Part shown: positions 31,147 through 42,483 of the stretch, one piece after another
Position numbering within the stretch: the stretch's first letter is position 1
How the letters are laid out: each line of letters begins with the position of its first letter
NCBI GenBank assembly: GCA_947166015.1
Contig: CAMVCQ010000001.1
Coordinates: 18,997-82,996, forward strand
Source: an uncultured Lachnospiraceae bacterium
Lineage (GTDB): Bacteria; Bacillota; Clostridia; Lachnospirales; Lachnospiraceae
Direction: 5' to 3'
DNA length: 64,000 nt
Made by a program: the position numbers and the translations under genes
The notes under the pieces: model-generated
Seen by the model: the letters and a program-made list of their open reading frames with translations, nothing else
The model's database searches: none
What the model was told of the DNA's origin: nothing

Positions 31147-34100
31147 CGGATATCACTTCCGCCTCTATAGCAGCCTCATCTTCATCAAGCTCCTCATCGA
31201 GAAGCTCTTCATCTTCTTCATTGTATTCCTCATCGAAGTCTTCGCCATCGAATTCTTCATCATCATCGTTTATAGCTCCGATGCTGTTTTTTGCATGACC
31301 TTGAACTTTTCCTGTAAGTGATGACAGATCAAGCTCTTCTTCACGCTCCTCGGGTGGCTCAAGACTATCAACAAGATCACTGTAGATCTTGATATTGCGA
31401 TATCTCTTCATACCTGTTCCCGCAGGGATCAGTTTACCGATGATGACATTTTCCTTGAGTCCAACCAACGGATCGATCTTTCCTTTGATAGCCGCTTCGG
31501 TAAGGACTTTTGTAGTCTCCTGGAATGAAGCAGCCGACAGGAATGAGTTTGTTGCCAGTGATGCTTTTGTGATACCAAGGATGATCTGAGTTCCCTCAGG
31601 CGGTGTAAGTCCCTCCTTCTCAAGTCTTTTAACTTCATCCTCGAATTCGAGAGCGTCAACTCTGTCACCCGGAAGGAACTTGGAATCACCGTTCTCATCA
31701 ACATGGATCTTTTTCAACATCTGACGAACGATAACCTCGATATGCTTGTCGTTGATCTCAACACCCTGAAGTCTGTACACGCGCTGAACCTCACGAAGCA
31801 TATAATCCTGTACCGCGCGAACTCCTTTTATCTTCAGGATATCATGCGGATTGATGCTACCTTCCGTAAGCTCATCGCCGGCTTCGATCTGCTGTCCGTC
31901 CTCGACCTTGAGTCTTGAACCGTAAGGGATCAGATAAGCCTTGCTCTTTCCTTCATCATTGGTGATGACAACTTCTTTTTTCTTGTTCTCACGGATCTCA
32001 ACCACACCGCCGAACTCAGCGATGATAGCAAGACCTTTCGGCTTACGGGCCTCGAAAAGCTCCTCGACACGAGGAAGACCCTGTGTGATATCGTCACCGG
32101 CCACACCACCTGTATGGAAGGTTCTCATGGTAAGCTGTGTTCCCGGCTCACCGATTGACTGAGCTGCTATGATACCAACAGCCTCGCCGACCTGTACAGG
32201 CTCTTTTGTAGCCATATTTGCACCGTAGCATTTTGCACAGATTCCAACATGCGATTTACATGTAAGGATCGTACGAATTTTGATCTTAGCTTTCGGTCCT
32301 GCTTCCTGAACAGCCTTTGTAGCGACTATTCTTGCAGCACGCTTCGGTGTGATCATGTGATTTTTCTTGACGATCACTTCACCATTGTCATCAAGAATCG
32401 TCTCACAGGAATATCTTCCGGTGATACGCTCCTCGAGTGTCTCTATAGTCTCCGGTCCGTCGATAAATGCCGAAATCTCCATACCCGGGATATCCTCATC
32501 CGGACGGCTCTGCTGACAATCAGTCTCTCTGATGATAAGCTCCTGAGATACATCAACAAGACGTCTTGTAAGGTAACCTGAGTCGGCTGTACGAAGCGCC
32601 GTATCGGAAAGACCTTTACGAGCACCGTGCGCTGAGATGAAGTACTCCAAAACGTCCAAACCTTCACGGAAGTTTGACTTGATCGGGAGCTCGATAGTAC
32701 GTCCCGTCGTATCAGCCATAAGTCCACGCATACCGGCAAGCTGTTTGATCTGCTTGTCAGAACCACGGGCTCCTGAATCAGCCATCATATGGATATTGTT
32801 GTATCTGTCAAGTCCGCTCAGAAGAGCATCTGTGATCTCTAAATCGGCATCTTCCCATTTTTTGATAACAGATCTGTATCTCTCCTCTTCAGTGAGAAGT
32901 CCTCGTTTGTACATCTGCGCGATGTTTTCAACAGTTTCCTCGGCATCACGGATGATATCTTTTTTCGCTTCCGGAACGACCATATCCGAAATAGATACCG
33001 TCATAGCAGCCTTGGTTGAGTAATTGTAACCGAGTGCTTTGATAGCATCAAGTGTCTCAGCTGTCTTTGTTGCACCCTCGTTATTGATACATTTCTCAAG
33101 GATCTGTTTGAGCTCTTTACGACCTACATGGAAGTCAACCTCAAGCTTGAGGAAGTTGTCCGGATCGCTTCTGTCAACAAATCCGAGATCCTGACTAAGT
33201 ATCTCGTTAAAAATGAACCTTCCGAGAGTAGACTCTATCACACGAGACTGCATCTCGCCGTTTTCATCCTCTCCGAAACGACGGATCTTGATGCGTGCAT
33301 GAAGCGTGATCTCGTGGTTTTCGTAGGCTATTATAGCCTCGTTCATATCTTTGAAGAATTTTCCTTCGCCAAGCTCCGGCTTCTCATCACCGACACCTGT
33401 TCCTCTCTCCTGTGTCAGATAGTAGATACCAAGGACCATATCCTGCGAAGGAACGGCTACAGCACCACCGTCAGACGGCTTAAGGAGGTTGTTTGGTGAA
33501 AGCAGAAGGAATCTACACTCAGACTGTGCCTCTACCGAAAGAGGAAGGTGCACTGCCATCTGGTCTCCGTCGAAGTCCGCGTTAAACGCTGTACATACGA
33601 GCGGATGAAGCTTGATAGCTTTTCCTTCTACAAGTGTAGGCTCAAATGCCTGGATACCGAGACGGTGAAGTGTAGGAGCACGGTTAAGCATAACAGGATG
33701 CTCTCTGATGACCTTCTCAAGTACATCCCAAACCTCATCATCCAGCTTTTCGACCATTTTTTTGGCACTCTTTATGTTTTGCGCCGGCCCGTTTTCTACA
33801 AGCTCTTTCATAACGAAAGGCTTGAAAAGCTCTATTGCCATCTCTTTTGGGAGACCGCACTGATATATCTTTAATTCAGGTCCTACGACGATAACAGAAC
33901 GTCCCGAGTAATCAACACGCTTTCCGAGAAGGTTCTGACGGAAACGACCCTGTTTTCCTTTGAGCATATCCGAAAGGGATTTGAGTGCTCTGTTTCCCGG
34001 GCCTGTAACCGGACGGCCTCTACGACCGTTATCGATAAGGGCATCAACTGCCTCCTGAAGCATTCTTTTCTCGTTGCGCACGATGATGTCAGGTGCTCCG

Positions 34101-34940
34101 AGCTCAAGCATTCTTTTGAGACGGTTGTTTCTGTTGATGATCCTTCTGTAAAGATCGTTCATATCAGATGTTGCGAAACGGCCACCGTCAAGCTGTACCA
34201 TAGGACGAAGATCCGGCGGAATTACCGGGATCACGGTAAGGATCATCCACTCAGGACGGTTACCGGACTCACGGAACGCCTCTACAACCTCAAGTCTTTT
34301 TATGATACGGGCACGCTTCTGTCCCGTTGAATTTGTAAGCTCCTCTGTAAGCTCTTCAGAAAGCTGCTCAAGGTCGATGTTCTGGAGAAGCTCCTGAACT
34401 GCCTGTGCACCCATTCCTACACGGAACATATCTCCGTACTGCTCTCTTGCCTGCTGATACTCAGTCTCGCTAAGCACATCCCTCTCCTGAATCTCAGGAA
34501 CATCCGACTCAAGAACGATATACGCAGCAAAATACAGTACTCTCTCAAGTACCTTCGGCGAGATATCAAGCATCAATCCCATACGGCTCGGTATTCCTTT
34601 GAAATACCAAATATGAGATACGGGAGCCGCGAGCTCGATATGTCCCATACGCTCACGACGAACGCTTGACTTCGTAACCTCTACGCCACATTTATCACAG
34701 ATCTTTCCCTTATAACGAATCTTTTTGTACTTTCCGCAGTGGCACTCCCAGTCCTTACTTGGTCCGAAAATCCTCTCGCAAAAGTCCATCCCTCTCGGGT
34801 TTAAGTGTACGATCATTGATCGTCTCAGGCTTGAGAACCTCACCGCGAGACCACTCTCTGATCTTCTCGGGAGACGCGAGCATGATTTTGATCTTATCGT
34901 AGGTAATATTTGTATCTTCTTTTTCACCGAGCCTTGGCAT
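31127..34940 (-). CDS. rpoC: DNA-directed RNA polymerase beta' subunit, apparently frameshifted near the N-terminus at about 34780
   Basis: N-term [53 protein letters not shown] lies in one frame (ORF 34755..34940); [26 protein letters not shown]... continues in another (ORF 31127..34927); [12 protein letters not shown] catalytic motif intact. Confidence 0.95.
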
Positions 34941-35020
34941 ATACTAACCTTCCTTTCAGGTTTTTGTAAAAAACCAATATAAACAACATTCTATTCTTAC
35001 GAAAAATGTCCCGATAGCAC

Positions 35021-38000
35021 TTAACCGATAATGATATTATCTGAAGGTAAGTCCGCATCCAGACCACCGATGTCTGTCTCGCGGTAACCGGCGTTTTCGA
35101 ATGACTCATCTCTGCCGGTGTAGTTCATATCTTCATTCATATATTCTCTGGCGTCAAGGTTTACTGCCTCAGTATCCTCTGTCATCTGGACTTCCTGTCC
35201 GTACTCGTCAAGCACGGTCACATCCAATGCAAGTGACTGAAGCTCTTTTATCAATACCTTGAACGACTCAGGTATACCCGGTTCAGCTACATTGTCTCCT
35301 TTGATGATTGCCTCGTAGGTCTTCACACGACCGACAACATCATCGGACTTGACAGTAAGTATCTCCTGAAGAGTATAGGCTGCACCATACGCCTCGAGAG
35401 CCCAAACCTCCATCTCTCCGAAACGCTGACCACCAAACTGAGCTTTTCCTCCGAGTGGCTGCTGCGTAACAAGAGAATACGGTCCGGTTGAACGAGCGTG
35501 GATCTTGTCGTCAACAAGGTGGTGAAGCTTGAGGTAATGCATGAATCCTATCGTTACCTCACCGTCGAAGTATTCTCCGGTTCTTCCGTCCCTAAGCTGT
35601 ACTTTTCCGTCTTCTTTTATGCGAACACCCTTCCATTCCGCTCTGTGATCCTTGTTCTCAATCAGATAAGCCATCACATCCGGATGAAGAATGTCTTTGT
35701 ATTTTGCTTCAAACTCGTTGATGTCATCAATGTTTGCATAGTCATCAGCAAGCTTGAGCGTATCCATGATATCAACCTCGTTCGCTCCGTCAAATACCGG
35801 TGTTGAAACATTGAAGCCAAGCACCTTGGCTGCGAGTGAGAGGTGTATCTCGAGCACCTGTCCGATATTCATTCGGGAAGGCACACCGAGCGGGTTCAAA
35901 ACGATATCAAGCGGTCTTCCGTTTGGCAGATATGGCATATCCTCTACCGGAAGTACACGGGAAACGACACCCTTGTTTCCGTGACGACCCGCCATCTTAT
36001 CTCCAACCTGGATCTTTCTCTTTTGCGCGATGTAAATGCGCACTGATTTGTTTACTCCCGGCGGAAGCTCGTCGTTATTCTCTCTCGAGAATACCTTTGT
36101 ATCAACGACGATACCGAATTCTCCGTGAGGAACCTTGAGAGAAGTATCTCTAACCTCTCTTGCCTTCTCACCAAAAATGGCACGAAGGAGTCTTTCCTCA
36201 GCAGTAAGCTCTGTCTCTCCTTTTGGAGTAACCTTTCCGACAAGGATATCTCCGGCACGGACCTCTGCACCGATGCGGATGATACCGTTTTCATCAAGGT
36301 CTTTGAGGGCATCCTCTCCGACTGTTGAGATATCTCTGGTAATCTCTTCAGGTCCGAGCTTTGTATCTCTGGCCTCAGTTTCGTATTCACTTATATGTAC
36401 AGATGTGTATACATCCTCCTGAACAAGTCTTTCAGAAAGAAGTACGGCATCCTCGTAGTTGTAACCCTCCCAGGTCATAAATCCTATAAGCGGGTTTTTG
36501 CCGAGAGCTATCTCTCCGCCTGCCGTTGAAGGACCGTCTGCTATAACCTGCTTTTCCTCTACGTGCTCACCTATATCAACAATAGGCTTCTGGTTCATAC
36601 AGGTTCCCTGGTTACTTCTGACAAATTTCTGAAGCTTGTATTCATCAAGAGTTCCGTCCTCGTCAGCACGGATTTTGATGACGCTTGACTCTGATCTTTC
36701 AACCACGCCGGCGCGTTCGGCAACCACACAGTTACCGGAGTCAACCGCTGCCTTGCTCTCAATACCTGTTCCGACAACCGGTGTCTCCGTGATTAGAAGC
36801 GGCACTGCCTGACGCTGCATGTTCGATCCCATCAGGGCACGGTTAGCATCATCGTTCTCAAGGAACGGGATCATCGCTGTCGCAACCGAGAACACCATTT
36901 TCGGTGACACATCCATGAAGTCAATCTGATCTTTTGCAAACTCAGATGTCTCCTCACGATATCTTCCTGAAATATTTTTTCTGACAAAATATCCGTTTTC
37001 GTCAAGCTTTTCGTTCGCCTGTGCTACATGATAACGATCCTCCTCGTCCGCTGTCATGTATACAACCTCATCCGTAACCCTTGGATTCTCCGGGTCTGAT
37101 TTGTCAACCTTTCTGTAAGGCGCCTCGACAAATCCATACTGGTTGATCTGAGCATAGGACGCAAGTGAGTTGATAAGACCGATGTTTGGTCCCTCAGGCG
37201 TCTCAATAGGGCACATACGACCATAGTGTGAATAGTGTACGTCTCGCACTTCGAATCCGGCTCTGTCTCGAGAAAGACCACCGGGTCCCAACGCTGAAAG
37301 ACGTCTCTTGTGGGTAAGCTCTGACAAAGGATTGTTCTGATCCATAAACTGTGAAAGCTGTGAACTTCCGAAAAATTCTTTGACAGCTGCAGTCACAGGC
37401 TTGATATTGATCAAAGACTGTGCCGAGATACCCTCTATATCCTGTGTCGACATACGCTCCCTGACAACACGCTCCATACGGGAAAGACCGATACGGTACT
37501 GGTTCTGCAAAAGCTCACCTACCGCACGGATACGACGGTTACCGAGGTGATCGATATCGTCATCATTTCCTATATGATACTCAAGGTGCATGTTGTAGTT
37601 GATCGAAGCAAAAATGTCCTCTTTGGTGATATGCTTCGGAATAAGCTCAGGTATGCTCCTTTTGATAGCAGCGTAGATATCCTCTTTTTTGCTGTTTTCA
37701 TCAAGGATCTTTTTGAGCGCAGGATAGTAAACATCCTCTGTAACTCCGAGGTCCTCAAGATCGGCCTTCGGCAAAAACGAAAGCAGATCAACCATCATAT
37801 TGGAAAGAACCTTGACCTCGCGTCCCTCTTCGGTCGCGATAAACACGCTGGCAATAGCAGCATTCTGTATCTCAAGTGCTTTTTCCTCGGTAAGCACGGT
37901 TCCTGCCTCGGCAACAACCTCACCTGTTTCTTCATTTACCGCATCTCTTGCAAGTGTCTGACCGGCAAGTCTGCTCTTAAATGAAAGCTTTTTGTTGAAT

Positions 38001-38833
38001 TTATATCTTCCGACTTTTGCAAGATCATATCTTCTCACATCGAAAAACATTGCATTAAAAAGGCTCTCGGCGTTCTCAACTGAAAGAAGCTCGCCGGGTC
38101 TCAACCTTTTGTACAGTTCAAGAATACCCTCATCAGTATTCTGAGAAGGATCCTTTTCGAGACTCGCCATAATCTTTGGCTCATCTCCGAACATTTCTAT
38201 AATCTCTTCATTTGATCCCACACCAAGAGATCTGATAAGAACAGTGATCGGAACTTTTCTGTTTCTGTCTACTTTAACATAGAAGACATCCGATGAATCC
38301 GTCTCATACTCAAGCCAGGCTCCGCGGTTTGGAATAACGGTAGCTGAATACAGCTCTTTTCCAATCCTGTCATGCGCTATACCGTAGTATATTCCCGGTG
38401 AACGCACAAGCTGACTGACTATAACACGTTCAGCACCGTTTATGACAAATGTTCCTGTTTTCGTCATAAGCGGAAGGTCTCCCATAAATATCTCGTGCTC
38501 GCTGATCTCCTCTGTTTCCCTGTTCAGAAGGCGCACTTTAACCTTAAGAGGTGCTGCATAAGTAGCATCTCTTTCCTTGCACTCTTCAATTGAATACTTG
38601 ACATCATCACGACAAAGCTCAAAATCTACGAAATCAAGACTTAAATTGCCGTTGAAGTCAGCAATTGGGGAAATATCTCGGAATACTTCGCGAAGCCCCT
38701 CTTCAAGAAACCACTTGTACGAATCTGTCTGAACCTTAATAAGGTTCGGCATTTCCAAAACCTCTCGTTGTCTGGAATAACTCATCCTGACGTTTTTGCC
38801 CACCTTTACAGGGCGGATTCTGTTCTTTTCCAT
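35021..38833 (-). CDS. rpoB: DNA-directed RNA polymerase beta subunit
   Basis: 1270 aa; [44 protein letters not shown]. Confidence 0.97.
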   Translation of the reverse strand: MEKNRIRPVKVGKNVRMSYSRQREVLEMPNLIKVQTDSYKWFLEEGLREVFRDISPIADFNGNLSLDFVDFELCRDDVKYSIEECKERDATYAAPLKVKVRLLNRETEEISEHEIFMGDLPLMTKTGTFVINGAERVIVSQLVRSPGIYYGIAHDRIGKELYSATVIPNRGAWLEYETDSSDVFYVKVDRNRKVPITVLIRSLGVGSNEEIIEMFGDEPKIMASLEKDPSQNTDEGILELYKRLRPGELLSVENAESLFNAMFFDVRRYDLAKVGRYKFNKKLSFKSRLAGQTLARDAVNEETGEVVAEAGTVLTEEKALEIQNAAIASVFIATEEGREVKVLSNMMVDLLSFLPKADLEDLGVTEDVYYPALKKILDENSKKEDIYAAIKRSIPELIPKHITKEDIFASINYNMHLEYHIGNDDDIDHLGNRRIRAVGELLQNQYRIGLSRMERVVRERMSTQDIEGISAQSLINIKPVTAAVKEFFGSSQLSQFMDQNNPLSELTHKRRLSALGPGGLSRDRAGFEVRDVHYSHYGRMCPIETPEGPNIGLINSLASYAQINQYGFVEAPYRKVDKSDPENPRVTDEVVYMTADEEDRYHVAQANEKLDENGYFVRKNISGRYREETSEFAKDQIDFMDVSPKMVFSVATAMIPFLENDDANRALMGSNMQRQAVPLLITETPVVGTGIESKAAVDSGNCVVAERAGVVERSESSVIKIRADEDGTLDEYKLQKFVRSNQGTCMNQKPIVDIGEHVEEKQVIADGPSTAGGEIALGKNPLIGFMTWEGYNYEDAVLLSERLVQEDVYTSVHISEYETEARDTKLGPEEITRDISTVGEDALKDLDENGIIRIGAEVRAGDILVGKVTPKGETELTAEERLLRAIFGEKAREVRDTSLKVPHGEFGIVVDTKVFSRENNDELPPGVNKSVRIYIAQKRKIQVGDKMAGRHGNKGVVSRVLPVEDMPYLPNGRPLDIVLNPLGVPSRMNIGQVLEIHLSLAAKVLGFNVSTPVFDGANEVDIMDTLKLADDYANIDDINEFEAKYKDILHPDVMAYLIENKDHRAEWKGVRIKEDGKVQLRDGRTGEYFDGEVTIGFMHYLKLHHLVDDKIHARSTGPYSLVTQQPLGGKAQFGGQRFGEMEVWALEAYGAAYTLQEILTVKSDDVVGRVKTYEAIIKGDNVAEPGIPESFKVLIKELQSLALDVTVLDEYGQEVQMTEDTEAVNLDAREYMNEDMNYTGRDESFENAGYRETDIGGLDADLPSDNIIIG

Positions 38834-38983
38834 GAAGGTACGCTCCTTGTTTATTCAGAATTGCAACTTCGCGCAGGGCAAACAACCCTACTCTACACAG
38901 TAGTGCAACCTAAACAATAACACAAATCAAGAGCGATGTCAAGAATTTTTTTGATTTTTTTAGATTTCCCAAGAATGATTGTT

Positions 38984-39016
38984 TTTAAAAAAAGCGGGCA
39001 GCCTTGGCCACCCGCT
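38984..39016 (-). terminator. Terminator/attenuator downstream of rplL
   Basis: Minus strand AGCGGGTGGCCAAGGCTGCCCGCT followed by TTTTTTT. Confidence 0.8.
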
Positions 39017-39036
39017 CTCTAATGCGTACGGATTGA

Positions 39037-39408
39037 TTACTTGAGTGTAACCTTTGCTCCTTCTGCTTCGAGCTTCTCTTTGATCTGCTCTGCCTCTTCT
39101 TTTGAAGCACCTTCTTTAACAACCTTCGGTGCTCCGTCAACGAGGTCTTTTGCTTCCTTAAGTCCAAGGCCTGTTACCTCACGAACAACCTTAATAACCT
39201 TAACTTTTGCTCCACCTACTTCTGTAAGCTCTACGTCAAATGAGTCTTTCTCCTCACCGCCTGCAGCGCCATCAGCACCGCCTGCTGCAGCTACAACAAC
39301 TCCTGCTGCTGCAGATACTCCAAATTCTTCCTCACAAGCTTTAACAAGATCGTTAAGCTCTGTAACGCTCATCTCTTTGATGGCATCGATAAATTCCTGT
39401 GTAGTCAT
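39037..39408 (-). CDS. rplL: 50S ribosomal protein L7/L12
   Basis: [37 protein letters not shown]... and [30 protein letters not shown]. Confidence 0.96.
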   Translation of the reverse strand: MTTQEFIDAIKEMSVTELNDLVKACEEEFGVSAAAGVVVAAAGGADGAAGGEEKDSFDVELTEVGGAKVKVIKVVREVTGLGLKEAKDLVDGAPKVVKEGASKEEAEQIKEKLEAEGAKVTLK

Positions 39409-39526
39409 TTCTTTTTCCTCCATTTAGATTTCCGGATCAATTCCGGTTGTAACAATATTTTTAGTTTTCAAAAATGTTTATGCGACGATCCGAGTTGTCG
39501 CATCGATCAACCTTGGTAAAAGCAGA

Positions 39527-40171
39527 TCACTCTTCCGTTGCTTCTTCTGCAGGTGCCTCTGCGGCCTCTTCTGCAGGCGCCTCAGCAGCCTCTTCTGCAG
39601 GTGCCTCAGCTGCTTCTTCTGCAGGTGCCTCTGCTGCTGTTTCCTCAGCAGGTGCTTCTTCTGCAGCATCAGCACTTGCTTCACTTCCGCCACCGTTCTC
39701 TGCGATCTGATTAAGCACACGAGCGAGATTTGTGATCGGTGACTGCAAGCTTCCAAGAAGTTTGGAAATAAGCTCGTCTCTTGAAGGGATCTTTGCAAGC
39801 TCTTTGATACCGTCAACATCATAGTATGTTCCGCCTACAACCGCGCCTTTGAACTCAAGTGCCTCGATCTCTTTGGCGAATTTGTTGAGCACTCTTGCAG
39901 GAGCTGTTTCATCATCGACTCCAAAAGCAACAGCAGTCGGTCCCTCAAGGTGTTTGTCAAGCTGATCATAATCAGTTCCCTCGAAAGCACGATGAAGCAT
40001 TGTGTTTTTGTATACCTTGTATACAACACCGGCCTCACGAAGCTCACGACGAAGACGAACATCCTGATCTACTGTGATACCACGGTAGTCAACAAGCACT
40101 ACTCCCTTTGCTGAGTCAGCATATCCTTTGATCTCATCAACTATCGGTGCCTTAATATCGACTTTAGCCAT
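39527..40171 (-). CDS. rplJ: 50S ribosomal protein L10 with repetitive Ala/Glu-rich C-terminal extension
   Basis: MAKVDIKAPIVDEIKGYADSAKGVVLVDYRGITVDQDVRLRRELREAGVVYKVYKNTML; tail (EAPAEEAA)n. Confidence 0.95.
   Translation of the reverse strand: MAKVDIKAPIVDEIKGYADSAKGVVLVDYRGITVDQDVRLRRELREAGVVYKVYKNTMLHRAFEGTDYDQLDKHLEGPTAVAFGVDDETAPARVLNKFAKEIEALEFKGAVVGGTYYDVDGIKELAKIPSRDELISKLLGSLQSPITNLARVLNQIAENGGGSEASADAAEEAPAEETAAEAPAEEAAEAPAEEAAEAPAEEAAEAPAEEATEE
39530..39665 (-). repeat. 24-bp tandem coding repeats encoding EAPAEEAA units
   Basis: Repeated (gc)ttcttctgcaggtgcctc(a/t)gc units on the plus strand. Confidence 0.85.
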
Positions 40172-40204
40172 TTTTTCTTCCTCCTTTATAGTATTAAGAA
40201 AACA

Positions 40205-40343
40205 AAAACCCGCCTGCTCATATAGCCACAGACGGAGTTCGAAAAAGGGATATCCCCTGATAATTCGTTTGTACTCTCCCTCGGCAGGATTTACGTCCTA
40301 CAGACACCTGCTGTCTACGGCAGACAAGCTTTCGCTTCTCACG
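40205..40343 (-). promoter_or_regulatory. Ribosomal protein L10 leader (autoregulatory RNA)
   Basis: Minus strand GTAGACAGCAGGTGTCTGTAGGACGTAAATCCTGCCGAGG, matching the remembered L10-leader consensus; immediately upstream of rplJ. Confidence 0.8.
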
Positions 40344-40349
40344 ACGGAT

Positions 40350-40378
40350 AGATTAACATATCCGCCATGAGATGTCAA
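40350..40378 (-). promoter_or_regulatory. Promoter of the rplJ-rplL-rpoB-rpoC transcript
   Basis: Minus strand TTGACA-17-TAATCT. Confidence 0.65.
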
Positions 40379-40480
40379 GCATTAATTTGATTTTTTGTTA
40401 GTATTCACAAGTGTATGAGATATACTCTCTGTCTTCGTTTTTTCACTCTGAATGATTTTGTCGGAGCATTTTTACGACTT

Positions 40481-41482
40481 TTACTCCACCGCCTCCCTGA
40501 GTCCGTCGGCGACCAGATTGCAGGCTATCATCAGCAGTACCAGTACTACGATAGCCGGTATCAGCTGGAATGGATACATCAGACAGTGACTGAATCCATC
40601 CGATATCAGCGTACCTATCGAGCAGCTTCCGACAGGCATTCCCAGTCCGATAAAGCTCAAAAATGTCTCCATATAGATCGCATTGGGGATAGAGACCATG
40701 ATCTGCGTCATAAGCGGTCCTATGATGTTTGGCATCACCTCATGCACCAGGATAAATCCTTTTCCTGCTCCCAGAGTCCTTGCTGCCTGGATGTACTCGA
40801 GGTCTTTTATCCTCATCACCTGCATTCTGGCAACTATACTCATTTCCATCCATCCCGTCACCATCATCGCAATAATGATCGCTGCGAATCCGGGCTGAAG
40901 GATGAGCATCATAAGCGTTACAACCACAAGCGCCGGGATAGAGCTTGCTATATCAACCACAGTCTGCATGACAAGGTCGGTCTTTCCGCCCAGATACCCC
41001 GATATCATTCCGTAGTTCATACCTATCGCGAGATTTATGAGCGTGGATATGAGCGCTATCAAAAGCGATATCCTCAGCCCCTGGAAGCACCTTGAAAACA
41101 GATCCCTCCCAAGCTCATCCGTCCCAAAAAAGTAGTAGGTGTCGTCAAGTCCCAGTTCTTCGTATCTGTTTACGCGGATATCCCCCTCTGTTCCCGTCAT
41201 CGTCTGCGTTCCGTCAAGGATAAGCGGGATCCTGGGTGCCATATTTGCGCGCTCGAGGTTTTGCTCATCGTATGGGTGTCCGGACAGATACGGTCCCACG
41301 ATACTCAAAAGTATAAGCAATCCCAAAAGGATCAAGCCGAATATATTTGATTTTTTTGACTTAAACCTCTTTATAACAGTTTTTATATAGCTGTCTCCGG
41401 AAAAAACTCTGTCAACCTGCTCTACTTCACGCTTGGCAAATTGAAAATCCTCCGGGGCAAATCCGTCATTATAATTATCCAT
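40481..41482 (-). CDS. Oligopeptide/dipeptide ABC transporter permease (OppC-like)
   Basis: OppC N-terminal region and BPD_transp_1 motif EYIQAARTLGAGKGFILVHEVMPNIIGPL. Confidence 0.9.
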   Translation of the reverse strand: MDNYNDGFAPEDFQFAKREVEQVDRVFSGDSYIKTVIKRFKSKKSNIFGLILLGLLILLSIVGPYLSGHPYDEQNLERANMAPRIPLILDGTQTMTGTEGDIRVNRYEELGLDDTYYFFGTDELGRDLFSRCFQGLRISLLIALISTLINLAIGMNYGMISGYLGGKTDLVMQTVVDIASSIPALVVVTLMMLILQPGFAAIIIAMMVTGWMEMSIVARMQVMRIKDLEYIQAARTLGAGKGFILVHEVMPNIIGPLMTQIMVSIPNAIYMETFLSFIGLGMPVGSCSIGTLISDGFSHCLMYPFQLIPAIVVLVLLMIACNLVADGLREAVE

Positions 41483-41496
41483 TTTTTCACCCCCCC

Positions 41497-42432
41497 TTAA
41501 TTCGCCCTTCCTGATACTCTGACTCTCGGATCAATGATCCCGTACAAAATATCAAGAGCAAGTCTTGCGATAACATATATCAACGCGAACACAAAGCTCA
41601 GCGCGATGACAACGTTATAGTCATTTGCCGAGACCGCACTCGAGAGCAAAAATCCTATACCGGGTACGGCAAAAATGCTCTCTGTGACCATAGACCCCGT
41701 GAGCAATCCGACCAAAAGCATGGTTATCACGGTGATGATCGGCATAAAAGAATTTCTCATCACATACTTAAAAAGCAGTGTTGATTTGGATATACCCTGG
41801 CTCCTTGCGAAAAGCACGTAGTCAGAGTTAAGCACCGTGATCGACTCATCCCTTGTATATCTCATCACGACACCCATCACAAATATCGAGAGCGCTATGA
41901 CCGCCATCAACGATGACAAAACAGGCGACCTGAAGTCATACAGTAACGGCAGTGCTTTTAGCCTGAATCCCAAATAATAACTGAATAGTATTGCAAAAAT
42001 GTACGCCGGGACAGATATACTTATAACCGATATGATCCTGCATATCAGATCCCATATTTTTCCTTTTTTGAAGGCTGCAAAAAAACCAAGCACCAGTCCG
42101 GCTATACTTCCCAGCACCAAAGCTGCAGCACCTATGATCATCGATATGGGAAGCCTTGTCTTGATAAGCTCTGCCACAGGCACATCGGTAGCGAGGTTAT
42201 AGCTCACTCCGAAATCTCCGTGGAGAATATTTTTCACATATATGAAAAATCTCGTAAGGACAGGTTTATCAAGGCCGTACGCCTGCATCATTACCTGTTT
42301 CTGATCATCCGAAAGCTTTGGATCGTTAAACGGCGATCCCGGCATCAGCTCCATCAGAAGAAACAGTATAAAGACCACCAAAAACAATGTAACAACGGCG
42401 ATCACAAGTTTTTTGATTATATATTTAGTCAT
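41497..42432 (-). CDS. Oligopeptide ABC transporter permease (OppB-like)
   Basis: MTKYIIKKLVIAVVTLFLVVFILFLLMELMPGSPF, DYVLFARSQGISKSTLLFKYVMRNSFMPIITV. Confidence 0.9.
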   Translation of the reverse strand: MTKYIIKKLVIAVVTLFLVVFILFLLMELMPGSPFNDPKLSDDQKQVMMQAYGLDKPVLTRFFIYVKNILHGDFGVSYNLATDVPVAELIKTRLPISMIIGAAALVLGSIAGLVLGFFAAFKKGKIWDLICRIISVISISVPAYIFAILFSYYLGFRLKALPLLYDFRSPVLSSLMAVIALSIFVMGVVMRYTRDESITVLNSDYVLFARSQGISKSTLLFKYVMRNSFMPIITVITMLLVGLLTGSMVTESIFAVPGIGFLLSSAVSANDYNVVIALSFVFALIYVIARLALDILYGIIDPRVRVSGRAN

Positions 42433-42483
42433 CTTTTTCCTCCGTTCGATGGCATTTCACATCATACAAACAAGTATTTGAGA

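Noticed and set aside
34880-34927. [22 protein letters not shown] as the rpoC N-terminus
   Set aside because: The conserved N-terminus [18 protein letters not shown] exists in another frame; this is the shifted reading.
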